Positions 35,748-43,770 are shown, numbered from the stretch's first letter. The stretch is 64,000 bases of DNA from DASUBV01 sp963822485 (GCA_963822485.1 CAWGHW010000031.1:1-64000), one strand, 5' to 3'. The notes: a model not told the origin generated them from the sequence alone. Made by a program: numbers and translations.

Positions 35748-36230
35748 CTAGCCCGAAGGCGTCATCTCGTGCCACAGTCCGCCGTTCAGGGTGATGTTGT
35801 TGCCGCGGGCCTGGCCAGGAGCGGTATCTGCGATGTAGGTGTACAGGGGATGCCCGTTGTAGGTCTCCTGCACCGAGCCGTCAGCCCGCCAGGTCGTGGC
35901 GAGCCTGCCGGTGACGCCCGGCCCAGCGCCAGCAGGACCCTTCACCGGCGGCCAGTAGGCCGCGCAGGACGCGTTGCAGTTCGACTTGGCCGGGGTGTCG
36001 GGAGCGAACCGGTACAGCGTGAACCCCCGGGAGTTGGTCAGCACCGTCACCCCGCCGACCCGCGCGGTCTTCGGGGCGCCCGCGACAGCCGGCGCCGGGG
36101 CGCCTGCGCCGGCCACGGCGATGCCCAGCAGCGCGAAGGCGACAGCCGACACGTCGGCCACCGCCCAGCCCGCGCCCGGAATGCCCGCCTCCGCCATGGC
36201 GTGCAGGCTGCGCCAGCTACCTGACGCCAC
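35748..36230 (-). CDS. Secreted repeat protein (PF03640/COG4315-like)
   Basis: 160 residues at most; an internal ATG gives 149. The hydrophobic stretch VAFALLGIAVAGAGAPAPAV is a signal-like helix near residue 30-55. VTVLTNSRGFTLYRFAPDTP AKSNCNASCAAYWPP is the first copy and NGHPLYTYIADTAPGQARGN the second copy of the PF03640 repeat (a Y/F-x-F/Y...D...C..C.AYWP pattern) of secreted lipoproteins with unknown role. The unusual position of the hydrophobic segment suggests the true start is missing or shifted. Confidence 0.7.
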   Translation of the reverse strand: MASGSWRSLHAMAEAGIPGAGWAVADVSAVAFALLGIAVAGAGAPAPAVAGAPKTARVGGVTVLTNSRGFTLYRFAPDTPAKSNCNASCAAYWPPVKGPAGAGPGVTGRLATTWRADGSVQETYNGHPLYTYIADTAPGQARGNNITLNGGLWHEMTPSG

Positions 36231-36261
36231 TGGCTCGCGCGCCCCCCGGGTTGTCGGTTCC

Positions 36262-36480
36262 TCAGTCGTGTGTCGGTTCGCCGCTGATCTGATGGTCGGC
36301 CTGGAACAGGGCCTCGGCGAGCAGGGCCCGGACGTGACCGCCGCGCAGGCGGTAGATCATGCGGCGTCCGTCTCGGGTGGCTTCGACCAGGCCGCCGAAG
36401 CGGAGCTTGGACAGGTGCTGGCTGGCGACAGTGGGGCGGCAGCCGACCATCTTCGCCAGCGTGCCACGTCAAGGTCCTCG
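36262..36480 (-). pseudogene. ArsR-family regulator, C-terminal fragment
   Basis: LAKMVGCRPTVASQHLSKLR and FGGLVEATRDGRRMIYRLRG plus HVRALLAEALFQADHQ are the recognition helix, wing and last helix of an ArsR regulator. Upstream a shift near 36465 leads only a few codons further (DLDVA) before the sequence switches to the XRE relic of the other strand. Sensor Cys residues are not evident. N-terminal third missing. Confidence 0.6.
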
Positions 36481-36489
36481 CGGCAGGCG

Positions 36490-36765
36490 CAAGACAGCGC
36501 ACTGACGCGGATCCGGGGCCTGGCCGCCCAGCGGGAAGCGCAGGGGCATGCGCTGGCGGGCGATTATGACCCTGCATGAGGAGCCTGGACCGGGCCAGCG
36601 TCCTGCTTGCCCGCAGCGTGCCGGATCCGGAGGCCCCCGTTATCGGCTCGGCGAACCTGGCTGACTCCGCCGAGATGGTCCGGGGCTGGTGCCTGTATGA
36701 CCTGGGCCAGCCGAGGGCCGCGGCCGAGGCCATCTGCAGCCAGCTGCCCCGGGTGCCGCCGCAGC
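36490..36765 (+). pseudogene. XRE-family regulator with TPR-like tail, C-terminal fragment
   Basis: RGLAAQREAQGHALAGDYD then, after a shift at about 36577, MRSLDRASVLLARS and SAEMVRGWCLYDLGQPRAAA resemble the helical-repeat tail of actinobacterial XRE regulators. The helix-turn-helix domain is absent and the sequence ends where the carboxypeptidase relic begins. Confidence 0.5.
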
Positions 36766-37130
36766 TGGGCGAGAACGGCGCCCACGATCAGGGTCCGCGT
36801 CCCCTCGCCTCGTGCCAGGCCGCGACGAGAAGGCATCCGCCAGCGGCCTGCGTGCTGCCGGTCTTGAGGCCGACGATCCCGTCCTGGCCCAGGAGCGTGT
36901 TGGTGTTACGGACTACGCCGGCCACCGGAACGAGGGCGGTGGGCATCGCCGCGATCGCGGCCAGCGCGGGCTCGCGCATCGCCGCCATGCCCGGGCGCAC
37001 CTGGTCGGCCCCGGTGCTGGTGGTGGACGGGTCCAGGCCGGAGGGGTCGGTGTAGCTGGTGCCGGTCATGCCCAGGCGGCGGCTCTCCCGGCGACAGCGG
37101 TCGAGCAGCATTGCCTTGGCTTCGCCGACA
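36760..37130 (-). pseudogene. D-alanyl-D-alanine carboxypeptidase (S11) fragment
   Basis: ESRRLGMTGTSYTDPSGLDP then VVRNTNTLLGQDGIVGLKTG ST with AAGGCLLVAAWHEARG is the second half of the DacA fold with its KTG motif. A shift near 36830 leads to TRTLIVGAVLAQL. The SxxK and SxN motifs and the signal peptide are absent. Cut on one side by the TetR gene and on the other by the XRE relic. Confidence 0.62.
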
Positions 37131-37745
37131 TCAGGCCCCTCCCGGTGCCCGGGCGGCGCCGGCGCCCATGCCGGCGACCAGCGCGGCCACGATCCGCCGC
37201 ACCTGCCGGCCGAGGCCCGGCGCATCGCCCCGGCGGGTGAGGATCAGGTGGTGGACGGTGCCGAGGAGGGTGAACGCCAGGGTCTCGGTGTCAGCGCCGG
37301 GTCCGATCCGGCCGAGCTTCTTCTCGGCGTCGAGATAGGCAGCGAAGTGCCGCTCGATGTCCCCGAGCCCGCCCGCGCGGCCCGCGGCGTGCTCCAGCGC
37401 CGCGCCTAGTTCGGGTTTCGCCGCGACCAGGCTCATCAGCGCCTGGGCGCTGATGCCGAAGACCGCCACCGTGGCCTCGGTGAGGTTGCCGGTGACGGTG
37501 CCGTCCCCGGCGCGGCCCGGCAGGGCAGCCGCGTTGTCCGCGATCACCGCGAGCCTGCTGGCGACGAATGACGTGAGGAACTCGTCGAGGTCGCGGAAGT
37601 GGCGGTGCATCATCCCGTTGGCGACCCCGGCCTCGGCGGTGACCGCCCGCGTGGTCAGGCCCGCCGGGCCGTCCCGGGCCAGCACCCGGTCCGCCGCGGC
37701 GAGCAGCTGCTCGCCGACCTCCGGTATCGCGACACCGCGTGCCAT
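37131..37745 (-). CDS. TetR-family regulator
   Basis: 204 residues from the ATG at 37745 (MARGVAIPEVGEQLLAAADR). Helix-turn-helix VTAEAGVANGMMHRHFRDLD EF; C-terminal domain with the helices LTEATVAVFGISAQALMSLV and AFTLLGTVHHLILTRR. Divergent from the ABC exporter at 37869-39670, whose leader is 120 bases away; the intergenic sequence has a short TGGACG/CGTCCA inverted repeat near 37812-37828 and TATGGACC/GGACAAC-type half-sites, likely its operator, so it probably represses the exporter. Confidence 0.85.
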   Translation of the reverse strand: MARGVAIPEVGEQLLAAADRVLARDGPAGLTTRAVTAEAGVANGMMHRHFRDLDEFLTSFVASRLAVIADNAAALPGRAGDGTVTGNLTEATVAVFGISAQALMSLVAAKPELGAALEHAAGRAGGLGDIERHFAAYLDAEKKLGRIGPGADTETLAFTLLGTVHHLILTRRGDAPGLGRQVRRIVAALVAGMGAGAARAPGGA

Positions 37746-37809
37746 CTGCCTCGTCGTCCTCCTGAATCCTCGCCCAGCCGCAACCGTACCCGGCGCGGGA
37801 GTTGCGAGT

Positions 37810-37850
37810 ATGGACGCTCGTCCATTACGGTATGGACCGTTGTCCATACT
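37810..37850. promoter_or_regulatory. Probable TetR operator in the divergent promoter region
   Basis: GTATGGACGCTCGTCCATTA near 37808 is an inverted repeat (TATGGACG-N2-CGTCCATTA), followed within 10 bases by ATGGACCGTTGTCCAT, a second imperfect copy with the same TGGAC/GTCCA half-sites. Two tandem operators between a TetR gene and a divergent exporter are a classic autoregulatory arrangement. Confidence 0.7.
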
Positions 37851-37868
37851 AGGTGACGGGAGAAAGCC

Positions 37869-37994
37869 GTGGGTGGCAGCGGCAGCGGCGGCCAGACCGC
37901 GATGATGGTCGTCTGGGTGGCCCTGGTCCTGGCGGCCGCCGGCGGCGCCGGCGTGTACGCGCTGGTGCGGCAGCGGAAGGCGCGGCGGCCATGA
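37869..37994 (+). CDS. 41-residue membrane peptide at head of ABC exporter operon
   Basis: GTG at 37869 with GGGAG upstream. Product begins MGGSGSGGQTAMMVVWVALV and has one transmembrane helix then YALVRQRKARRP, a basic cytosolic end. Its TGA overlaps the ATG of the ABC ATPase by four bases, so it is translationally coupled. Short accessory membrane peptides of this kind often modulate transporters; the function here is unknown. Confidence 0.55.
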   Translation: MGGSGSGGQTAMMVVWVALVLAAAGGAGVYALVRQRKARRP

Positions 37995-38891
37995 CGGTCA
38001 TCGAGGTCCGCGGCCTGGCCAAGCGATTCGGCCCGGCCACGGTGGTCGACGGCCTGAGCTTCGCAGTCGGGGCTGGCACGGTCACCGGGTTCCTCGGGCC
38101 CGAACGGCGCGGGCAAGACCACGACACTGCGCGTGCTCCTGGGCCTGGTGGCGCCCACCAGCGGCCAGGCCACGATCTGGGGCAAGCCGTACCGGGAACT
38201 GGGCGGCCGGCGGCAGACGGGTGGGAGCGGTGCTGGAGGCCTCGGGTTCCACCCCGGCCGGACTGTCGCGGATCACCTGCGGGTCCGCTGCGCCGCCACG
38301 GGTGCCGCGCAGTCCCGGATCGGCGCAGTGCTGGCCGAGACCGGGATGGGCGAGCTAGCCGGGCGCCGGGCAGGGCACCTGTCGCTAGGAGAACGGCAGC
38401 GGCTCGGCCTGGCCGGGGCGCTGCTCGGCGAACCGGAGGTACTGATCCTGGACGAGCCGGCGAACGGGCTGGACCCGGCGGGCGTGCTGTGGCTGCGCGG
38501 CTTCCTGCGACAACTCGGCGACCAGGGCCGCACCGTGCTCGTCTCCAGCCACATCCTGGCCGAGGTAGCCCAGTTCGCCGACCGCGCCGTCGTCATCGAT
38601 CGCGGCCGTCTCATCTCGGCCGGGCCGGTCACCGAGCTGGTGAAGGCCGCCCGGCAGGCGGTCACGGTGCGCACCCCCCGCGCCGAGGCGCTGCGCGCCG
38701 CGCTGACATCGGAGGGCGCGGCGGTGCGGGCCGCCGCGCCGGACCGGCTGGAGATCACCGGGCTGGGCACCGAGGAAGTGGCCACGCTGGCCGCGGCGCT
38801 GGGCATCCCGGTCTACGAGATGACCGCGGACACCGGCAGCCTGGAGCAGGCCTTCCTGCGGCTGACCGCGGCCGAAGGGAGGCCGGGATGA
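37991..38891 (+). pseudogene. ABC transporter ATP-binding protein, frameshifts around Walker A
   Basis: MTVIEVRGLAKRFGPATVVD reads normally to FLGP; an extra G in a GGGCCC run (about 38096-38103) then puts NGAGKTTTLRVLLGL (Walker A) one frame over. At 38215-38250 a +1 and a -1 indel compensate (GGG for GG, TT for TTT), leaving a short scrambled stretch where VGAVLEASGFHPG is expected. The rest is normal: signature LSLGERQRLGLAGALL, Walker B VLILDEPANGLDP, SSHILAEVAQFAD. Three small homopolymer indels within 150 bases look more like base-calling errors than evolution. Co-translated with a membrane peptide and a permease. Confidence 0.83.
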
Positions 38892-39670
38892 CCGCGGCGC
38901 TGCGCGCGGAGTTCCTGAAGCTCCGCACCACCCGGCTGGTGGCCGGGATGACCGGCCTCGGGGTCGCGCTGACCGCGCTGATCGGCGTGCTGGAGGCGGT
39001 CACCGCCGGCACCGGGAAGGGCATGGCGATCCCGTCGCTGGCCACCGCCGGCGGGCTGCGCGACAACCTGGCCAGTACCGGGTTCGCGCTGCTGGTAGCC
39101 GCGCTGCTCGGCGTGGTGATCACCAGCGGCGAGTTCCGGCTCAAGACCGCCACCGACACCTACCTCGACTTGCCGGACCGCGGCCGGGTGCTGGCCGCGC
39201 AGGCCATAGCGGCGGCAGCCGCCGGAGCGGTGCTCGGGACCGCCGCCGCAGCGACGGCGACCGGGATCGCGCTCGGCTTCGCCGGCTCCCGCGGCTACCC
39301 GCTCGCGCTGTCCGATCTCGCCATCGCCCGCTACGCCGGCGGCGCCGTCATCGGCTCGGCCCTGCTGGCCGCGGCCGGCGCGGGTGCCGGGTCGCTGATC
39401 CGCCACCAGACAGGCGCGATCATCGCCGTGGTCGCCTGGGGGCTCGTCATCGAGCTGGTCGTGGGCGCCACCGTCACCGCGGCGGGACGCTTCCTGCCCT
39501 ACACCGCGGCGGCCATGATGGCCGGGGACACCAACGGCGGCGGCATGCCCCAGATCCCGCGCGGCGTGACCGCGCTGCCCTACCCCGCCGCAGCCGCCGT
39601 GCTCGCCGCCATCGCCCTGGCGGTCGCCGCGACCGCCGCCCTCACCACCGCCCGCCGCGACATCACCTGA
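38888..39670 (+). CDS. ABC-2 type transporter permease
   Basis: 260 residues; ATG overlaps the ATPase stop by four bases. Starts MTAALRAEFLKLRTTRLVAG and has six helices; LASTGFALLVAALLGVVITS with GEFRLKTATDTYLDLP is the coupling region typical for ABC-2 permeases. Together with the ATPase and the 41-residue peptide it forms a small exporter controlled by the divergent TetR. Confidence 0.86.
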   Translation: MTAALRAEFLKLRTTRLVAGMTGLGVALTALIGVLEAVTAGTGKGMAIPSLATAGGLRDNLASTGFALLVAALLGVVITSGEFRLKTATDTYLDLPDRGRVLAAQAIAAAAAGAVLGTAAAATATGIALGFAGSRGYPLALSDLAIARYAGGAVIGSALLAAAGAGAGSLIRHQTGAIIAVVAWGLVIELVVGATVTAAGRFLPYTAAAMMAGDTNGGGMPQIPRGVTALPYPAAAAVLAAIALAVAATAALTTARRDIT

Positions 39671-39732
39671 GCACAGCGGGCCGCCGACCGCGCAGCGGAA
39701 GATGCAACGGCCACGGCTCAGGCCCGCGCGGT

Positions 39733-39888
39733 ATGGAGCCGCTTGAGGTCCGGGCATGCTGGCACTGGCTCACCCCCGTCGTCGCGCTCACCATCACGGT
39801 GATCGTCGGCTACCACACGCAAAAACTCGTCCGCGAGATCACCGCCACACTCAGGACATCCGAGAGGGCCAGACCACCCGGCAGATGA
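39733..39888 (+). CDS. Putative small membrane protein
   Basis: 51 residues: MEPLEVRACWHWLTPVVALT then ITVIVGYHTQKLVREITATL, one transmembrane helix and a basic tail. It follows the exporter genes by 62 bases. No ribosome site is convincing and no homologue is recognised. Confidence 0.33.
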   Translation: MEPLEVRACWHWLTPVVALTITVIVGYHTQKLVREITATLRTSERARPPGR

Positions 39889-39975
39889 CGTCACTACCCA
39901 AAGCCAGCGACAACCAGAACTGCCCGTCACGAAACCGCCGTCCGCAGGCCGCAGAGCCGATCACCGCCCACCACT

Positions 39976-40110
39976 TCAGATGGCCACACGATGCTTCCAA
40001 GGTCGCAACACGACCTCCCGCAACACCGCTACCTTCCAGTAGCCGTCCAGCATCCCGGTGTGGTGACCCTGGCCGACGTTGTGCCAGATGGTGACGGTGA
40101 TCGTGGTCAT
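39976..40110 (-). CDS. 44-residue peptide coupled to methyltransferase gene
   Basis: ATG overlaps the stop of the methyltransferase gene by four bases and has GGGAG nine bases upstream. Product starts MTTITVTIWHNVGQGHHTGM and ends LRPWKHRVAI. The opening looks like the start of a conserved actinobacterial protein, so this could be a shortened copy or a true small peptide. Confidence 0.45.
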   Translation of the reverse strand: MTTITVTIWHNVGQGHHTGMLDGYWKVAVLREVVLRPWKHRVAI

Positions 40111-40738
40111 CGCTGGTTCTCCCGCCGTCCGCCGGCGGGCTGATGCGGGGCCGGGGCCGAGGACCGCGGCGCGGCGGATGGCCAGGGTTCCGCGGTGGTC
40201 AGCACGACGGACGTCAGGTGCTCGCGGCCGAGCCGTGCGGCCTTGTACAGGCGGTGGATGCCGTCGTTATGGCCAATTTGCGGGCGGCGAGTCGTTCGGC
40301 GATCGGCCAGCAACAAGAGCCCGCCCAGGCGCAGCACCGGTTCATCTCGCTGACCGCGCGCCGGTGGTCGGGGATGGCGCACAGCGCGAACGTGCAGACC
40401 ACGGTGTCGAAACAGGCGTCCGGGAAGGGCAGCGCCAGGGCGTCGGCCTCACGGAGGTCCACGGCGCGGCCGACCTGCTCCGCCCGGTGGCGGGCGACGC
40501 CGAGCATGGCCGGGCTGAGATCAATTCCGGTCAGCCGCGTCTCGTCCGGGTAAAGCGGCAGGTTGAGGCCGGTGCCGATAGCGACTTCCAGGGTGTCGCC
40601 GGTGGCCTGCGAGCAGACCCAGCTGCGACTGTCGGCGAACAGCACCCGGTCAAAGAACTGCGTCTGCTTGTCGTAGGACGCCGAGTGCTTATCCCGGCAA
40701 CAACGCCACCGGTCACGGTTGAGCTGGTCGGCGGGCAT
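40107..40738 (-). pseudogene. Class I SAM-dependent methyltransferase, frameshifted
   Basis: ATG at 40738 (MPADQLNRDRWRCCRDKHSA) with GAAAGGG seven bases upstream. Motif I is GDTLEVAIGTGLNLPLYP, motif II LTGIDLSPAMLGVAR and the acidic motif ALPFPDACFDTVVCTFALCA. Near 40330 the frame changes: AVSEMNRVLR continues as LRLGGLLLLADRR and then ARLGREHLTSVVLTTAEPW, the C-terminal strands, in the next frame. The methyl acceptor is unknown; UbiE/COQ5-like by appearance. Confidence 0.68.
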
Positions 40739-41045
40739 GCGCTGCGCCCTTTCTCCCGGTCTTCCGGCCTGGGCGGCACCGCCGGGCGCCACGGCCAAAG
40801 CCGCCTTGGCGAACTAACACAGATACCTGCGCTCTGGGCAGCACCGCCGCGACGGAACTGACTCGCCCCGCCGAACCCGACCCGGGGCCGGTCATAGCCG
40901 CTACCCCGCGTGAGGCCTGCGCGCGGCAAGGACCGCCCGCGTCAGCCGAGGCCAGCTCTCGGGAGGCTACGGCGGCGAGGGTACTGCGGCACGTCCAGTT
41001 TTCCGGCTACCGGGCTCACTATCGTGCCTCTGAGCTGCTTTTACG
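40739..41045. other. Intergenic DNA, no gene
   Basis: Contains the methyltransferase promoter region and the tail of the patatin gene's transcript on the other side. Nothing else recognisable. Confidence 0.35.
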
Positions 41046-41067
41046 CGTCGCGGACATGTCCGCGACG
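41046..41067 (-). terminator. 22-base perfect palindrome downstream of patatin gene
   Basis: CGTCGCGGACATGTCCGCGA CG reads the same on both strands: an 11-base-pair GC-rich stem without loop. It lies 30 bases beyond the patatin stop in the direction of its transcription. There is no run of U after the stem, so a rho-independent terminator is possible but an operator is an alternative. Confidence 0.4.
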
Positions 41068-41098
41068 GTGGCCGGTCATTCCAGCAGCGGTGGCCCTG

Positions 41099-41920
41099 TC
41101 ACATGACAGCGGAGGATGCCCTGATGCGCTCGGCTGCGCTGGGAGCCTGCCGGACGCCGGCCTGATAGGCGGGAACCCAGGCGGTGAGGTCGGTGATGTC
41201 CGGACCGAACGCCTTGATCGCGTCGGCGTCCGGGACCAGCCGGACGACTTCCTGTGCGCCTGCCGCGGTACTGCTGGTGCCGTAGACGTGTGCCATTGGC
41301 TCAGCGACGATCACCACGCGGGCGTCTCCTGCCAGATCGAGGTTGGTCCCGGCTCTGAGAGCGCCGTCGATGTAGCGGCGGCCGTCGATGGTGATCGGCG
41401 GAGCGGTCGCGGGGAAGGCGGTGCTGGCGGCCACGGCCTGCGGCAGCGATGCGGCGCCGTGCCGGTCCCAGATCACCGCTTCGCCGGTTTCGGCGTCTAC
41501 CGACGGGATCAGCAACGGCCGGTCCGGCCATTGCCCGGCGCCGAGCAGGAACCGCATCCGGGCGATGGCCGCCTCCTGGGTGCCGGTCGAGGCGATCACA
41601 GCCAGCCGGCCAGCCCGGCGCAGGGCCTCGGCTCGCTCAAGCCCGGGATCGCCGAGCGTCGCGAATACTTCGGCGAGCCTGTCCGGGTCAGTCCGCACGC
41701 GGCCGCCGGGATCGGCCGGCGCGGGCAGTGCGGCGAGCCGGCCGAGATCTCCCCCGCTGGCCAGGATGGCTCCCACGATCGCACCCGCCGACGTGCCCAC
41801 GATCAGGTCGGCCGCGCCCAGATCCACTCCCTCATGGCGCAGCCCCTCTGCCAGCCCCGCCATCCACGCCGTGCCGGCCGGGCCGCCAGGTCCCAGGACA
41901 ACCGCGCTGTCCGCCATCAC
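41099..41920 (-). CDS. Patatin-like phospholipase
   Basis: 273 residues. AVVLGPGGPAGTAWMAGLAE is the oxyanion loop, VGTSAGAIVGAILASG holds the catalytic Ser (GTSAG) and YIDGALRAG the Asp (DGA). Lipid acyl hydrolase, cytosolic. The ATG overlaps the upstream small gene by four bases, and that gene overlaps the FMN-reductase gene likewise, so this is the third gene of the MerR-controlled operon. Confidence 0.87.
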   Translation of the reverse strand: MMADSAVVLGPGGPAGTAWMAGLAEGLRHEGVDLGAADLIVGTSAGAIVGAILASGGDLGRLAALPAPADPGGRVRTDPDRLAEVFATLGDPGLERAEALRRAGRLAVIASTGTQEAAIARMRFLLGAGQWPDRPLLIPSVDAETGEAVIWDRHGAASLPQAVAASTAFPATAPPITIDGRRYIDGALRAGTNLDLAGDARVVIVAEPMAHVYGTSSTAAGAQEVVRLVPDADAIKAFGPDITDLTAWVPAYQAGVRQAPSAAERIRASSAVM

Positions 41921-42165
41921 TGACCGGCCTTCTCAGCCGCGATGTGCCGGGCGTGCGAGCCCGGCCGGTGCTGGCGGATGCTGGGGGCGGCGATCCGGTG
42001 CGGGTGCATGCGGATGAGAGTGGTACTCAGGTGCTCGCGGGGGATACGGGCCCGCATCGGCCCAGGGTCCGGCCACCGCCGTGACGATCGAGGGCAGGCC
42101 GGCTCGGGGTCGCGTGGCGGGTCAGCTGGCACGGAGCCGTCCCTCTGCCCGGGGTCGCCGGTCAT
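41917..42165 (-). CDS. Small orphan protein in FMN-reductase/patatin operon
   Basis: 82 residues, Pro/Arg-rich (MTGDPGQRDGSVPADPPRDP then EPACPRSSRRWPDPG). No family. It is supported by context: its ATG overlaps the stop of the FMN-reductase gene by four bases and its stop overlaps the patatin ATG by four bases, an arrangement unlikely for a chance frame. It could act as a coupling gene between the two. Confidence 0.42.
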   Translation of the reverse strand: MTGDPGQRDGSVPADPPRDPEPACPRSSRRWPDPGPMRARIPREHLSTTLIRMHPHRIAAPSIRQHRPGSHARHIAAEKAGQ

Positions 42166-43187
42166 GCTGGGCGTTCAGCGACGGGCGTGTTCTGGCCGGC
42201 GGCCAGCCACCACTGCCCGCCGCGTTCGACCAGCACGTACATGGCCATTTCCGAGAATCGCTTGTCCTTGTCGTCGCTGAGGTCGTTTCGGCGGACGTGA
42301 GCGATGGCGATGCCTGGCAGGGGGCTCATGAGCTGCACGACCTGGTACCGGGAGGGAGGGGCGATGCCTGCGGCCATGAGCGAGTGGTGGGCGGCGTTGA
42401 GCGCCTTGTATCCGGACACGGTGCCTCCGTATGGATTGCCCCACAGGACGTCAGCTGCGAACTGCTGGTCGTAGGCATCGGCACTGGTGCGGTCGATGCC
42501 GTCCTGGAGTCCGGCGACGAGCTGTTCGACTGCGCTGGCTGCCGCTGCCTTTGCTGAGGGATCGTCGAGCGCGGGACGGCTTTGTCCCTCAGGCGATGTG
42601 GTGCGCAGCCGAAGAGCTCGCAGCGCCGTTGCCCAGCGGGCGAGCTGGCCGAGCATCCGCTGGCGTGCCTCGGGCTGAAAGGACCGCGGTTCGAGGCGGC
42701 CGTCGGCGTAGTCGGCACGCAGGCTGATCGCCACCTGCGGGCCGACCGCGGCCATGCCCAGCTCGGCGGCGATGGCACGAAGGTGCTCGACGGCGCGGGT
42801 TCCGCCGTCGAGACCGTAGCCGACGAACGCGACGGGCTTGTCGTGCCATTCCCGGTAGAGGTGATCGAGCGCGTTCTTCAGGGCCGCGCTCGTCGAATGG
42901 TTGTACTCCGGCGTGACCAGGACGAACGCGTCGAACGTCTCGATCAGCTGCGACCACGATCGCGTGGCAGGCTGCTGGTACTGGCCGAACGCGGCTGGTG
43001 CGGGCTCGGAGAGCAACGGCAGGCCGGAATCGGCGAGGTCGATCAGCCGCAGGTCCAGGGATGGGATCGGGTCAGCGCATACCCACTCGGCGACGGTCCT
43101 GGACTGACGGCCCGGGCGGGTGCTGCCCGCGATGACGCCGACCCGCAGCCTCGCTGCCTTATCTTCGCCGCTGTGTTCAGTAGTCAT
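42162..43187 (-). CDS. NADPH-dependent FMN reductase fused to SnoaL-like domain
   Basis: 341 residues from ATG 43187. Residues 15-190 are a flavodoxin-like reductase: RVGVIAGSTRPGRQSRTVAE, VLVTPEYNHSTSAALKNALD and KPVAFVGYGLDGGTRAVEHL. Residues 215-335 are a SnoaL/SgcJ-like domain (AVEQLVAGLQDGIDRTSADA, DQQFAADVLWGNPYGGTVSG, MYVLVERGGQWWLAAGQNTP). The fusion suggests that flavin-dependent reduction and a small-molecule binding pocket act on the same substrate. The promoter -10 ends about seven bases before the ATG, so the mRNA is leaderless. First gene of the operon. Confidence 0.86.
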   Translation of the reverse strand: MTTEHSGEDKAARLRVGVIAGSTRPGRQSRTVAEWVCADPIPSLDLRLIDLADSGLPLLSEPAPAAFGQYQQPATRSWSQLIETFDAFVLVTPEYNHSTSAALKNALDHLYREWHDKPVAFVGYGLDGGTRAVEHLRAIAAELGMAAVGPQVAISLRADYADGRLEPRSFQPEARQRMLGQLARWATALRALRLRTTSPEGQSRPALDDPSAKAAAASAVEQLVAGLQDGIDRTSADAYDQQFAADVLWGNPYGGTVSGYKALNAAHHSLMAAGIAPPSRYQVVQLMSPLPGIAIAHVRRNDLSDDKDKRFSEMAMYVLVERGGQWWLAAGQNTPVAERPA

Positions 43188-43194
43188 GGCAAGG

Positions 43195-43225
43195 ACCATA
43201 AGAGCTCAACTTAAGTTGAAGTCAA
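43195..43225 (-). promoter_or_regulatory. MerR-type operator/promoter of FMN-reductase operon
   Basis: Minus strand: -35 TTGACT (43225-43220), a 19-base spacer filled by the perfect 14-base palindrome TCAACTTAAGTTGA (43219-43206), then -10 TATGGT (43200-43195). The long spacer with a central dyad is the hallmark of MerR-family activation. The ATG of the target lies seven to eight bases after the -10. Confidence 0.85.
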
Positions 43226-43250
43226 GGGCGCTGGCAGCTACGGTCGCGGT

Positions 43251-43607
43251 ATGGACGCAGACGACTGGCACGTGAGCGGGCTGACCGTCGGCCAGGTAGC
43301 CGAGCGGATGAACATCGCGCCGTCGGCAGTGCGCTGGTATGACGATCACGGGCTGCTGCCCAGCGAGCGCACTGCCGGGAATCAGCGCCGTTTCTTCGCC
43401 GACGTGCTGTGCCGGGTGGCGATGATCAGGGCCTCGCAGCGCGTAGGGCTGTCGATCGAGGAGATCCGGCAAGCGCTCTCAGCCTTGCCGCCACGACAGG
43501 TACCAACCCCCGAAGACTGGGAGCGTCTTGCCGAGCACCTGCGACACGTTGCCAGCCAGCGGATCGACGAGCTCTCCGCCCTACTCGACGACCTGAGCCC
43601 TGCATAG
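43251..43607 (+). CDS. MerR-family regulator
   Basis: 118 residues, ATG start. LTVGQVAERMNIAPSAVRWY DDHGLLP is the helix-turn-helix, NQRRFFADVLCRVAMIRASQ RVGLSIEEI the wing and first dimer helix, RLAEHLRHVASQRIDELSAL LDDL the coiled coil. Length and sequence resemble the SoxR branch, but the CxxCxxxC iron-sulfur cluster is missing; the sole Cys is in the wing. Reads away from the FMN-reductase operon whose operator lies in between. Confidence 0.9.
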   Translation: MDADDWHVSGLTVGQVAERMNIAPSAVRWYDDHGLLPSERTAGNQRRFFADVLCRVAMIRASQRVGLSIEEIRQALSALPPRQVPTPEDWERLAEHLRHVASQRIDELSALLDDLSPA

Positions 43608-43770
43608 GCCATCGGGCCGCCGCTTCCCCGCACGCCGGACGGTCACGGGCAAGCCGGCCGTCCGGGCCGAGAAACGGCGCGGACGCGCTAGTGACTGACC
43701 TGATGCTGCAACGGCCAGTCATGCTGTGCTTTTGCGCCGGGCGAGAGGACGGGCCGGGGCGGCGCGTACA

